Below, in pieces: positions 8,974-17,850 of a stretch of DNA of 64,000 nt. The position numbers and the translations under genes were made by a program. The first letter of the stretch is position 1. Each line of letters opens with the position of its first letter. The notes under the pieces were generated by a model. The model had not been told where the DNA came from. It worked only from the letters and a program-made list of their open reading frames with translations, and did not search any database. The stretch is from Salinisphaera aquimarina (lineage in GTDB: Bacteria; Pseudomonadota; Gammaproteobacteria; Nevskiales; Salinisphaeraceae), in contig NZ_JBHRSS010000005.1 in NCBI RefSeq assembly GCF_042643355.1, forward strand, positions 1 to 64,000. The letters are read 5' to 3'.

Positions 8974-9987
8974 ATGAAGGTGCTAGATCAAATCATCGAA
9001 CGGGCCAAGGCCACCCCCAAACGCATCGTCCTGTGTGAGGGCGATGATCCCCGCATAATGGATGCCGCCGTTCGCGCAGCGGAATGCGGCGTCGCCCGGA
9101 TTACGCTCGTCGGCGATCAGGTCGCTATCAACGGCGCCGCCTCGGACGCCGGTCATTCGCTGGCTAACATCGATATCGTCGATCCGAGCGAGTCGCCGCT
9201 AACCACTGAGCTTGCACACGCCCTGTTCGAGCTACGCGGGGCGAAAGGAATGACCGAAACGCAGGCCGAACACGAGACCTACAACCCTCTGACGTTTGCA
9301 AACCTTCTCGTGCGCACCGGCCATGCAGACGGCTCTGTTGCCGGCGCCGTGCACACGACCAGCGATGTCGTGCGCAGTGCTATCCAGTTGCTGGGTGTGC
9401 GGCCCGGGATGAGCATGGTTTCCAGCTTCTTTCTGATGGTGTTCTGCGAGCCATATCATCGCATCAAGGGCGGATTGATCTTTTCCGACTGCGGGTTGGT
9501 GATTGAACCCGACGCCGAGCAGTTGGCAACGATCGCCCTGGCTGCCGCTGACAGTGGCCGGGCATTGCTGAACGACATACCGCGTGTCGCCATGCTTTCG
9601 TTTTCCACCCATCAGAGTGCGCGACACGCGACTGTGGATCGAGTGATCGATGCCGCTCGCCGTGTACATGCCACGCGGCCGGAACTAGCGATCGACGAAG
9701 ACGTACAACTCGACTCTGCAATCGTGCCTGAGATCGCGCAGCGCAAACTGCCCGACTCGCGGGTCGGCGGCAAAGCCAACGTGCTCGTCTTTCCCAGCCT
9801 CGAAGCCGGCAATATCGGCTATAAGCTCGCCGAACGCATGGGCGGAGCGAAGGCGATCGGTCCTTTGTTGCAGGGGCTGAATAAGCCGGCTAATGATCTA
9901 TCGCGGGGTTGCAGCGCCGAGGACGTGTATTACGTCATCGCGGTCACGGCAGTACAGGCTCAGGCCGCGAGTCAAGACGCGCCCTAG
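8974..9987 (+). CDS. pta: Phosphate acetyltransferase Pta
   Basis: Short-form phosphotransacetylase of 337 residues (MKVLDQIIERAKATPKRIVLCEGDDPRIMDAA). It has the PTA_PTB fold with typical motifs VAGAVHTTSDVVRSAIQLLG and a C-terminal ANVLVFPSLEAGNIGYKLAERMGGAKAIGPLLQG. It converts the acetyl phosphate made by Xsc to acetyl-CoA in the cytoplasm; xsc and pta are routinely linked in sulfonate degraders. The start at 8974 is chosen because it gives the usual family length and has GGGAG nine bases upstream. ATGs at 8854 and 8899 would add an unrelated N-terminus. A TauR-like operator precedes it and tauE follows directly. Confidence 0.93.
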   Translation: MKVLDQIIERAKATPKRIVLCEGDDPRIMDAAVRAAECGVARITLVGDQVAINGAASDAGHSLANIDIVDPSESPLTTELAHALFELRGAKGMTETQAEHETYNPLTFANLLVRTGHADGSVAGAVHTTSDVVRSAIQLLGVRPGMSMVSSFFLMVFCEPYHRIKGGLIFSDCGLVIEPDAEQLATIALAAADSGRALLNDIPRVAMLSFSTHQSARHATVDRVIDAARRVHATRPELAIDEDVQLDSAIVPEIAQRKLPDSRVGGKANVLVFPSLEAGNIGYKLAERMGGAKAIGPLLQGLNKPANDLSRGCSAEDVYYVIAVTAVQAQAASQDAP

Positions 9988-10012
9988 CAGATTTGCAACC
10001 CGACCAAGCGAA

Positions 10013-10768
10013 TTGAACTCCGAGATCCTGTTGCCGTTTCTTGTGGTCGCAGCCGTTGCCGGCTACTTTCAGACGGTGACCGGCTACGGGCTGGGTATGA
10101 TCCTGATCGGAGTCACCAGCGGACTCGATATCGTGCCAGTCGCTGCAACCGCGACTATCGTGGGACTCCTGCTACTGGTTAACAGCGCGGTCGCCCTGCC
10201 CGGCCGATTTGGCCACATTCACTGGCCTCTGGTAACCAGCACCGCGCTCGGCGTCGTGCCAGCGACACTCGTGGGCATCGTACTGCTCGAATATCTCGAC
10301 AGCCGCCTATCCAGGCTACTGCACGTCGCCCTCGGGCTGCTCATCATCTACGGCGCCTTCAGCCTGCTTCGTACGCCGGTGCAACAGGACACGCCTTCCG
10401 GATGCTCCGGCTTTGTCGTCAGCGGCGTAGTGTCCGGACTCTGCGGCGGCCTGTTCGGTATCCCCGGGCCACCTCTGATCTATCAGTTCTATCGGCAACC
10501 GTTGCCGCTTACAGCGATACGCAACATGCTGACCGTCATATTCTCGCTCACCGCCACCGTACGCACCCTTTTGGTTGCCCTTCAGGGCGCAATCGATACA
10601 CAGATTCTTGTATTGACGGCCAGCGCGGTGCCCGTGATTGCGGTGACGACATGGCTCGGGCGCCACTGTCCGCCGCCGTTGTCTACCCGAGCAATGCGCT
10701 GGCTCACCTGCGCAGTGCTGCTCGGTATCGGCAGCGAGCTGATCGGCACGCAGTTGCTGACGTTATAG
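10013..10768 (+). CDS. tauE: TauE/SafE-family sulfite/organosulfonate exporter
   Basis: About 251 residues with some eight hydrophobic segments. The two-repeat TauE/SafE architecture is visible: FQTVTGYGLGMILIG in the first half and VVSGLCGGLFGIPGPPLIYQF in the second. This family is proposed to export the sulfite released by Xsc, and its position immediately after pta fits. No ATG occurs at the expected place. The reading frame back to 9893 overlaps pta, so I suggest TTG at 10013, 25 bases after the pta stop; the exact start is uncertain. It converges on the cobT-like gene 15 bases downstream. Confidence 0.85.
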   Translation: MNSEILLPFLVVAAVAGYFQTVTGYGLGMILIGVTSGLDIVPVAATATIVGLLLLVNSAVALPGRFGHIHWPLVTSTALGVVPATLVGIVLLEYLDSRLSRLLHVALGLLIIYGAFSLLRTPVQQDTPSGCSGFVVSGVVSGLCGGLFGIPGPPLIYQFYRQPLPLTAIRNMLTVIFSLTATVRTLLVALQGAIDTQILVLTASAVPVIAVTTWLGRHCPPPLSTRAMRWLTCAVLLGIGSELIGTQLLTL

Positions 10769-10783
10769 CTCGTCCCGATGCTG

Positions 10784-12502
10784 CTAGCGCCGTGGCCGAG
10801 CGCCCACGATGAGCTCGACGATCTCCAGCAGAATCTCGGTATTCAGCGGCGCGTCCGGGTCAACGACGAGGCTGTCGCGATAATAGGAACTTAGATCGAG
10901 CCCCACACCGAGCCCGCGGATCGCGATTTCGCCCTGACGCTCGCGCTGATCGACGACATCTTTCAGGTGATTGTCGAGATAGAAGCGGTCGTTGGCGAGA
11001 TCGGTCGCGCTGTCGCTCGGACAACCGTCGGAGATCACGACCAGGATACGACGCCGATCCTCGCGCCCGACCATGCGCTCGCAGGCCCAGCTCACGGCCT
11101 CGCCATCGACGCCCTCACGATACAAATCCGGTCGCAGCAGTGCACCGATACCACGGCGAGCCGTTCGCCACCGCCGCTCGGCATCCTTGAACACGAGATA
11201 ACGCACTTCATTGAGGCGGCCCGGGTGCGCTGGCCGGCCGGCACGCATCCAGGTCTGCTGCGCACGCCCACCACTCCAGGCACTAGTGGTAAAGCCGAGT
11301 ATCTCAGTCGCAGCGCCAGCTATTTCCAGCGCCCGCGCAAGTACGTCGATGAGCAGAGCTACGAACTCGCCGTGGGCCTTCATGGAGCCGGAACAGTCGA
11401 TGAGAAAACTGACCTGACAATGCACCCGGGGCACGTGACGCTCGATGCGAAACACGCGTCTCTCGGCAGGCGAACTGACGACCTGAGCCAGGCGACGGCC
11501 GTCGATATAGCCTTCCTCTTCACCGAACTGCCAGCCGTCGCGCTCGGGCACCGCGAGCGTAGCGGAGAAAAGGCGTGCCAGCCGTCGCATATTCACATCA
11601 AGCTCACGCACGCCGCGATCCAGACGCTCACGAAACTCCATCAACTGGGCGGCGCGGACCACATCCTCGGCAGATTGCTGCTGATCGTAGGCGGTGGTGA
11701 AAATCCGATACTGCTGGCCGGTCTCATTGAAGACCCGGCTTCGGCCGGATACCACCGTTTCCACGGCCTCGCTATCCTCATCCGTGAAATCCAGCAGCAG
11801 TTCAAAGCCACGCCCCTCTTCGTCCGGTTCCGATGTGTCGACGCCTTGCGCCTCGCGCTGACGGGCTACATGCCCGGCCACGAAGTGTGCGATCTCAAGG
11901 GCCGGTTCGGCGAAGGCGGCCTGATCGTGGCGATGGCGTTTCAAGGCCGCCAGTGCATGACCGAGTTCGGGCGCCAGTTCACCGCGCAACGTCTCGACAA
12001 TAACCTCGGTTTCCTCGAGGAACGGCTCGCCGGTCAGTCGCTCGCGACACATCTGCGCTACCACGTAAACGAAGCAACCGACCTCGCCTTCGGTGAATCC
12101 GGACCGGTGAAAAGTATGCGACCAATCAACGAAACGAGTCGCCAGATTGTGTCGCATGCCGGGCAGCCCCGCAGGCACCTTCGCCTCGACGCGCAGTTGC
12201 TCCAGCAGTTCGAAGATCAGTCGCGCAATGGATGATTCGGGGCACAGGCTGCGGTGCAGAAGGTCATCGGAATACAGCAAGCGTAGCGCGACGGCATCGG
12301 CCACGCCGCGATAGGACTCGAAGTCGACTCTGTCGTCGGCCAGCCGCAAATGCGGCGCGTGCACGGCCAGCACGCGCGCATCGCGGTGCAGGCGATGACT
12401 CCGGTAGTGCAGACGCCGGTCACCCGTGAGCGCACGCAGCGAGGCAGCGCACAAGGCCTCGATGCGTTGCTGGCGGCGCAGCAGCTGTTGCGTTGTGGAC
12501 AT
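10784..12502 (-). CDS. CobT-like von Willebrand (MIDAS) protein
   Basis: 572 residues. The N-terminal half matches the CobT helical region (VDFESYRGVADAVALRLLYSD, then FIFELLEQLRVEA-like text). The C-terminal half is a von Willebrand A domain with MIDAS motif DCSGSM at 369-374 and a later ISDGCPSD. In aerobic cobaltochelatase, CobT and the AAA+ CobS drive cobalt insertion by CobN. Here the start overlaps the cobS-like stop by one base (TGATG), so the two are coupled. No cobN or corrin gene is in the window and the pair follows the taurine genes. A role as an AAA+/MIDAS maturation complex for a local enzyme is possible (inference), and so is genuine B12 synthesis with CobN elsewhere. Confidence 0.8.
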   Translation of the reverse strand: MSTTQQLLRRQQRIEALCAASLRALTGDRRLHYRSHRLHRDARVLAVHAPHLRLADDRVDFESYRGVADAVALRLLYSDDLLHRSLCPESSIARLIFELLEQLRVEAKVPAGLPGMRHNLATRFVDWSHTFHRSGFTEGEVGCFVYVVAQMCRERLTGEPFLEETEVIVETLRGELAPELGHALAALKRHRHDQAAFAEPALEIAHFVAGHVARQREAQGVDTSEPDEEGRGFELLLDFTDEDSEAVETVVSGRSRVFNETGQQYRIFTTAYDQQQSAEDVVRAAQLMEFRERLDRGVRELDVNMRRLARLFSATLAVPERDGWQFGEEEGYIDGRRLAQVVSSPAERRVFRIERHVPRVHCQVSFLIDCSGSMKAHGEFVALLIDVLARALEIAGAATEILGFTTSAWSGGRAQQTWMRAGRPAHPGRLNEVRYLVFKDAERRWRTARRGIGALLRPDLYREGVDGEAVSWACERMVGREDRRRILVVISDGCPSDSATDLANDRFYLDNHLKDVVDQRERQGEIAIRGLGVGLDLSSYYRDSLVVDPDAPLNTEILLEIVELIVGARPRR

Positions 12503-13500
12503 CAGCTCGTGCTGCTACCCGCGGACTCGCTGCCTTCGTGTACGTAGGATTCGTCCAGTTCCTCGTCGAAGCAGCGCTGGTAATATTCGGCCACCAAGGG
12601 CTGCTCGGCGTCGTCGCACTTGTTGAGAAACGACAGCCGGAAGGCAGTGGCGGGGTCGCGGAATATCTCGCAGTTCTCGGCCCATGTGATGACCGTGCGC
12701 GGCGACATAAGCGTCGACAGGTCGCCGACGGCGAACCCCTTGCGGGTAAGATCGGCGACACTGACCATGGCGTCGATCAAACGCCGGCCCCGCTCGTGAT
12801 CCTTCCCCGGCACGCGGGCGAGCACGATCTTCATCTCTTCTTCGCGCGGCAGGTAGTCGAGCTTGGCTACGATGTTCCAGCGGTCGAGCTGTGCGTGATT
12901 GAGGACCTGCGACCCGTGGTATATGCCACTGAGATTGCCCAGCCCCACGGTATTCGCGGTGGCAAACAGACGAAAATGCGAATGCGGCTGAATCACCCGA
13001 TTCTGGTCCAGCAGTGTGAAATTGCCTTCTCGTTCGAGAATACGCTGGATCACGAACATCACGTCCGGTCGGCCTGCATCGTATTCATCGAAGATCAAGG
13101 CCACCGGTCGCTGCAAAGACCAGGGCACAATGCCCTCCTGGAATTCAGTGACCTGGCGTCCATCGCGAATCACGATCGTATCCTTGCCGACCAGATCCAG
13201 ACGGCTGATATGACCGTCCAGATTGACCCGCACGCAAGGCCAGTTTAGCCGTGCCGCTACCTGCTCGATATGTGTTGACTTGCCGGTGCCGTGCAGCCCC
13301 TGAACCATCACCCGACGGTTACGCATGAATCCTGCGAGTATCGCCAGCGTAACGTCGGGATTGAAACGATAGGCGGAATCGATCTCCGGCACATAGTCGC
13401 CACGTTCCGTGAATATCGGCACTTCCAGATCGCTGTCGATGCCGAACAGGTCGCGTGCAGAACGGACGCTATCCGGCCGGGCGTTCATCAATTCCGTCAC
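12502..13500 (-). CDS. CobS-like AAA+ ATPase
   Basis: MoxR/CobS-clade AAA+ protein of about 332 residues. ARDLFGIDSDLEVPIF near the N-terminus is the CobS signature, followed by Walker A GLHGTGKST (68-76), Walker B with LIFDEYDAGRPDV, and sensor-1 FATANT. CobS forms a hexamer with CobT and uses ATP to drive chelation. I place the start at the GTG 13498-13500 because GGGAG lies eight bases before it; ATG at 13533 or 13488 are alternatives. It lies about 165 bases after the permease on the same strand and overlaps cobT by one base. Confidence 0.82.
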   Translation of the reverse strand: MTELMNARPDSVRSARDLFGIDSDLEVPIFTERGDYVPEIDSAYRFNPDVTLAILAGFMRNRRVMVQGLHGTGKSTHIEQVAARLNWPCVRVNLDGHISRLDLVGKDTIVIRDGRQVTEFQEGIVPWSLQRPVALIFDEYDAGRPDVMFVIQRILEREGNFTLLDQNRVIQPHSHFRLFATANTVGLGNLSGIYHGSQVLNHAQLDRWNIVAKLDYLPREEEMKIVLARVPGKDHERGRRLIDAMVSVADLTRKGFAVGDLSTLMSPRTVITWAENCEIFRDPATAFRLSFLNKCDDAEQPLVAEYYQRCFDEELDESYVHEGSESAGSSTS

Positions 13501-13665
13501 TCGGGTTACTCCCTTGTATCTGTGGGTTGTCATGCCGAACCCGGCCGGTACAAGGCCTGCATGCCACGGCCACCGCTGGAATCCTGACTGAGAGATTACT
13601 GCCAAACCATGGAAGACCCGCGTGCACTTGCACACGAGTCTTCCAGGCAAAGGTGTACGCTTCGT

Positions 13666-15108
13666 CTAGGGCGCTCGATCTCCGAGAATCAAATGGTCGA
13701 GTTCCGCCTTGGGCACGGCTTGGTATGCCCGACCGTACACGCCATAAAACACGACACCGAGCGCCGCCCACAGTCCCAGCGCAATCCATGACGGTTCACT
13801 GAGGAAACCCGGCGATCCCGGGATGAGCAGCAGCCCCAGAAAGGACAACCCGCTCAAGGCACCAATCAGGGAGAGCACCTTTCTGGCCGGCGATACGCAC
13901 CCCTCGTAGTCAAGGCCCGGGCTATCGGGCGTCCACTTGAAGCACCTGTACGCCGCGGCGCAGGTGTAGAAGTACGCGATCGTGACGCCCGTGGCCGACA
14001 TGTCGACGATCCAGAGCAGTACATCTCGGCCGAACCACGGTGCGAACAGGCAGATCACACAGGTGAACACGATGCCGGCAGTCGGCGTCCGATGCGTGGG
14101 ATGAAGCTTCCCGAACACCGGCGGCAGAATCCGGGCACGGCTCATCGCGAACATCAGCCGACTCGACGATATATAGAAACCGTTGAGCCCGGTGAAGATG
14201 CCCATGCAGACCGCAAGGGCGAGCACTCCAAGACCGACACTACCGAGCACGCTCTGAATTGCGTCACCCGTTCCCCATATCGAGCCTTGGCTGACCAAAT
14301 CGGTCCACGGCATTGCCAACCCGGTGGCAATGATGAGAATCGAATAGTGAACTGCTGCCATCGCGAGAGCAATAATGATCAGCATGAACGCCTTCGACGG
14401 TGCAAAGTCGAACTCCTCTGCGGCCTGGGGAATATTATCGAAGCCCACAAAGGCCCACGGTGCAATCGCCACGATGGCGGCAATAGCCGACCATGCCGGC
14501 ACCCCCGGCTTGAACAAGGGTTCCAGGTTGCTGAACGAAGTCTGCGGCGAGAACAGCATGCCGAGCGTCACCAGTACCGCGCCAACGATCAGCACCACGC
14601 AGAAGAAGAACTGAGTCTTGCCAGAGAGACTCGCTCCTCGCGTATTGAGCCACGCGAACACAATCAGCACCAGGCTTGCGATCACGATTTCCCCCAGATA
14701 GACATCCCAACCCGCTACGCTGTAGAGCAGTCCGATATTGGCGATGTCGGGCACGATGAACTTCGCCAGCAACGCCATTGCAGAGGCATTGAGCGCCACG
14801 ATCGCCATGTACCCGAGGGTCAGGAACCAGCCGCATATGAATGCATGCACTCGGCCGAAACCAAGATAAGCGTATGAGAATTCGCCGCCGGCCACCGGGC
14901 ATATCTTGATCAGAAAGCCATAGCTGACACCGATCATCATCATCAGTACGGCGCCGATGGAAAACCCGATAATCACGCCGAGTGGGCCCGCCTGCCCCAT
15001 CCAGTCCGCCGGCAGCACAAAACTGCCCCAGCCGATCGCCGATCCAAACGCAATCGCCCATACCCAGTGCGGCTTGAGCGTTCTTTCCAATGTTGTACGT
15101 TCTTCCAT
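13666..15108 (-). CDS. APC-superfamily amino acid permease, probable taurine permease
   Basis: 480 residues and about 12 hydrophobic segments, with the APC motif WAIAFGSAIGWGSFVLPADW in TM1 and PWAFVGFDNIPQAAEEF in TM6. An excellent AGGAGGAGAGGATC site fixes the start at 15108, giving MEERTTLERTLKPHW; upstream residues to 15231 are not translated. It lies directly behind tauXY on the same strand, so taurine or a related amino-sulfonate is the likely substrate (context inference). The family itself also covers polyamines and ordinary amino acids. Confidence 0.85.
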   Translation of the reverse strand: MEERTTLERTLKPHWVWAIAFGSAIGWGSFVLPADWMGQAGPLGVIIGFSIGAVLMMMIGVSYGFLIKICPVAGGEFSYAYLGFGRVHAFICGWFLTLGYMAIVALNASAMALLAKFIVPDIANIGLLYSVAGWDVYLGEIVIASLVLIVFAWLNTRGASLSGKTQFFFCVVLIVGAVLVTLGMLFSPQTSFSNLEPLFKPGVPAWSAIAAIVAIAPWAFVGFDNIPQAAEEFDFAPSKAFMLIIIALAMAAVHYSILIIATGLAMPWTDLVSQGSIWGTGDAIQSVLGSVGLGVLALAVCMGIFTGLNGFYISSSRLMFAMSRARILPPVFGKLHPTHRTPTAGIVFTCVICLFAPWFGRDVLLWIVDMSATGVTIAYFYTCAAAYRCFKWTPDSPGLDYEGCVSPARKVLSLIGALSGLSFLGLLLIPGSPGFLSEPSWIALGLWAALGVVFYGVYGRAYQAVPKAELDHLILGDRAP

Positions 15109-15260
15109 GATCCTCTCCTCCTTTTTTTCGCCGTTATTCACTGGCTTTTGCCAGACGACGTTTAGCAGCAGTCTGACTTCGACAGCGGCCAATTCCACTC
15201 TGCCTGTCTCGTCAGTTTCTCGAGGCCCCAATCATCTAATCGGCAAAGTGCATGCCACGC

Positions 15261-16703
15261 TCAGAACTTCTCGTCACGCAGGTAGTACCAGTGATAAAGG
15301 GATCGCTGTCCAATTCGGCGGAATGGAGCAAATGCACGCGAACGGATCGCGTTGAAGATGTTCGGATACTCCAGCGGCGAGTTGTAGATTGGCAGTTCGA
15401 AAACCGGCAGCTGCCGACCCGCGATACGCTCTGCCATGCGACGGCCGGCGTGCTGTGAAAACGACACGCCGTTGCCGCCGTAACCCACGGCATAGAATAT
15501 TGACTCCTTGGGATCCGGCTGGAACACCCGTGGCATCGCGTCGTGTGACACGTCCACCCAGCCCCACCAGGAATAATCGATCTGTATGCCCTTGAGCGGT
15601 GGAAATTTGCGATGCAGGCCATCGATGAGCACCTGGAGATGCTTTGGGTTGGGCGCATCCTTGCCGGTAATCGATGCTCGGCTACCCATCTGCACACGGT
15701 TGTCAGGCAACAACCGATAATAGAAACGAAGCGTCCGACTGTCGGTGACCACCTCCTTGGTGAGAAAATTCGTAGCGTCCAGTTCCTGTGGTGTCAGCGG
15801 ACGCGTGACCAGAGAATTGGACAGCACCGGCATGATTTTGGAATCCAGGCTCGGGTGCAGACCGTTGGACGTATAGCCGCCAGTCGCCATTCCCACCGCG
15901 CGTGCACGCACCGTACCCCCGGGCGTGCGCACGTGATGTACACCGTTACGGGTTTCAATGCCGACAACGGGGCTGGCCGGATGCACGCGAGCGCCCTTTG
16001 CACGTGCACGCCGCATGTATCCGTGTGCAAGCTTGAGCGGATGTACGCCAATGCCATCCGGCTCATGCAAGGCACCAAATCCTTCCGAATCATCTACATA
16101 ATCGCGATGCAGTTCTTCGGCGCTTAGGATGGTGGCGTCGTAACCGAACACCTCGCGCATCACCTTAGCCTCGACGCGCAATGCCTCCATTTTCTTGGGC
16201 CGGTGCGCGATATGCAGATGACCACCCGGCTGCGCATCGCAATCGATCTCCCGAGTCAATGTCCGGAATGAATCGAACGAGATCCGCAACTCGGCATCGA
16301 GTTTGAGGGCCGTTTCCTTGCCCCATTTCTCGATCCACTGCGAACGCTTCAGGCGGCCGCTGGCATTCTGGCCCTGGCCTCCGTTGCGGCTCGTGCAACC
16401 CCAGATACTGCGATTGGCCTCAAGAACCGTAGCCTTGATGCCATGCTCTTCTGCCAGGTACATCGCACAGGCCAGCCCGGTAAAACCAGATCCGATGATC
16501 ACGACATCCGCATCGAGATCAGCTGTGACAGGACCATCGTCCGCAGGCGGCGGGCCCACGGTATCCACCCAATAAGTGGGCGCATATTCCTGTCCTTGGC
16601 CTGGATGTGCATGACTCTTTAGTGGGTCATACCGCGAATCATAGGGCTGACTGCTCGCCGTGGCGGTTGTTTCGTCCGAATACTTCTGGACCGGACTTTC
16701 CAT
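15261..16703 (-). CDS. tauY: Taurine dehydrogenase large subunit TauY (DAO-family flavoprotein)
   Basis: 480-residue FAD-dependent oxidoreductase. A long N-terminal extension precedes the Rossmann FAD motif VVIIGSGFTG (about 67-76), then TSRNGGQGQNASGR and a C-terminal FYAVGYGGNGVSFSQHAGR that binds flavin. TauXY oxidises taurine to sulfoacetaldehyde and ammonia with a cytochrome as acceptor. The same sequence family includes gamma-glutamylputrescine oxidase, so similarity alone is not decisive. The tauX-like partner upstream, xsc/pta nearby and the operator before tauX together point to TauY. AGAGGTG before the ATG supports the start. The gap to tauX is 64 bases. Confidence 0.78.
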   Translation of the reverse strand: MESPVQKYSDETTATASSQPYDSRYDPLKSHAHPGQGQEYAPTYWVDTVGPPPADDGPVTADLDADVVIIGSGFTGLACAMYLAEEHGIKATVLEANRSIWGCTSRNGGQGQNASGRLKRSQWIEKWGKETALKLDAELRISFDSFRTLTREIDCDAQPGGHLHIAHRPKKMEALRVEAKVMREVFGYDATILSAEELHRDYVDDSEGFGALHEPDGIGVHPLKLAHGYMRRARAKGARVHPASPVVGIETRNGVHHVRTPGGTVRARAVGMATGGYTSNGLHPSLDSKIMPVLSNSLVTRPLTPQELDATNFLTKEVVTDSRTLRFYYRLLPDNRVQMGSRASITGKDAPNPKHLQVLIDGLHRKFPPLKGIQIDYSWWGWVDVSHDAMPRVFQPDPKESIFYAVGYGGNGVSFSQHAGRRMAERIAGRQLPVFELPIYNSPLEYPNIFNAIRSRAFAPFRRIGQRSLYHWYYLRDEKF

Positions 16704-16767
16704 GATTCACCTCTGCGATTCGATCCGTACTATCTGGGCCGCGCGACGCGCGGGTACAACCTTGAAT

Positions 16768-17172
16768 CTATGCTTTCGCCGCGACCGGCGGACGATTCTT
16801 GCGAAAGGCTTTTTTCTCGACGATTTTGCCGTCGATGAAGCGAAAAAGATCGCAGCCGTCGGCCTCAATCACATCCCCATCCGGCTGGGTCGCTGTGAAT
16901 CTCCATTCGGAGACCCCGCGATCGCGGCAGGCAAAATGGCGTGCGTCGCGCCACTGCACATCGGGGAAATTGGCCCAGACGCCCTCGAACGCAGCTTTGA
17001 CCGCATCTTGCCCTTCGATTCGCGAACCGTAGGCTTGGTCTCCCGCGATCGCCTCGAAGACGATATCGTCGCTCATGTACGACATCACGCCGTCCGCATC
17101 GTGGCGGTTAAAGGCCTCGAACACTGCCTTGAGCACTTGCTCTGGCGATAGATCATTCTGCATTTCGGCCAT
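16768..17172 (-). CDS. tauX: Taurine dehydrogenase small subunit TauX (NTF2/SnoaL-like)
   Basis: 134-residue SnoaL/NTF2-fold protein: ALKAVFEAFNRHDADGVMSYM-like start, then DDIVFEAI, GRDAVKAAF-like, and a C-terminal CDLFRFIDGKIVEKKAF. TauX of taurine dehydrogenase is a small protein encoded next to tauY, and the gene order fits. SnoaL proteins are diverse, so the assignment rests on context. The start at 17172 follows AGGAGGAAAGCC; the longer frame to 17256 lacks such a site. A TauR-like operator lies about 110 bases upstream and heads the operon tauX-tauY-permease-cobS-cobT. Confidence 0.7.
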   Translation of the reverse strand: MAEMQNDLSPEQVLKAVFEAFNRHDADGVMSYMSDDIVFEAIAGDQAYGSRIEGQDAVKAAFEGVWANFPDVQWRDARHFACRDRGVSEWRFTATQPDGDVIEADGCDLFRFIDGKIVEKKAFRKNRPPVAAKA

Positions 17173-17283
17173 GCCGGCTTTCCTCCTGCGGTAAATGTCT
17201 GCAATCGAACACCGCGCAGCTGGTATTTGCGTTGCGGATACTGGATGACGATTCACGTTAGGCGGAGCACATGGCCCCGAGTA

Positions 17284-17312
17284 GGACCAATAACGTTATT
17301 TAGCTTGGACCA
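17284..17312 (-). promoter_or_regulatory. TauR-like operator upstream of tauX (TGGTCC-N17-TGGTCC)
   Basis: On the minus strand TGGTCC occurs at 17312-17307 and at 17289-17284, starts 23 bp apart. The second box reads TTATTGGTCCTAC, like xsc and thiO apart from the central base. It lies about 110 bp before the tauX start. Confidence 0.62.
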
Positions 17313-17850
17313 GAGCAAAACAAGTTGTTTTCTATTGTTTTATCATCCAGTCGATAGGGGTTCCATGGCGCGGAACGGCGTCGAAGCGGAACACAAACAC
17401 CTTATGTGAGCGAGCTTGGCGACAGCGCTATATCTATATAAGAGGACGCCACGACGATCGAATTCCTAAAACAGGCCATAACAGTGCCTGTTCACGCGTC
17501 GCGCGCTAGATGCAGGCGCGTGTTGGCTTTTGCAACCACCGCGTGCCCAATGTCTGGCTGTCTGGACAACGCATTAGCTGACAATCACAAGTGGCTGGGC
17601 CCCGGAAGTGGCGTGGTGCGCGGGCAGCCCATCCCAACTCGCGCAAACCGCCGCGATCACGACAACAACGGCCAATGACCGCGAACGAGATCACCGAAAA
17701 ATAGCCCAGCATTCATGCACCCGGTGTCTAGGCGCGGAAATTGCATTTTCATGAACCAAGCCACGGGCCGGAATCTCGAATATCGAGGGCTCTCGCGATG
17801 GCCGGGGCTACATGTGCCGAACGCGAATCGGCCAACTTCAAACGACACGA
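17313..17850. other. Gap between the tauX promoter and the MFS gene
   Basis: About 540 bases with no supported gene, strong terminator or repeat. The short open frames (17484-17678, 17506-17712) have no ribosome site and no recognisable product. Confidence 0.5.

Noticed and set aside
10967..12235. 422-codon plus-strand frame opposite the cobT-like gene
   Set aside because: No recognisable domain or start signal; the cobT-like gene with a MIDAS motif covers the same bases.
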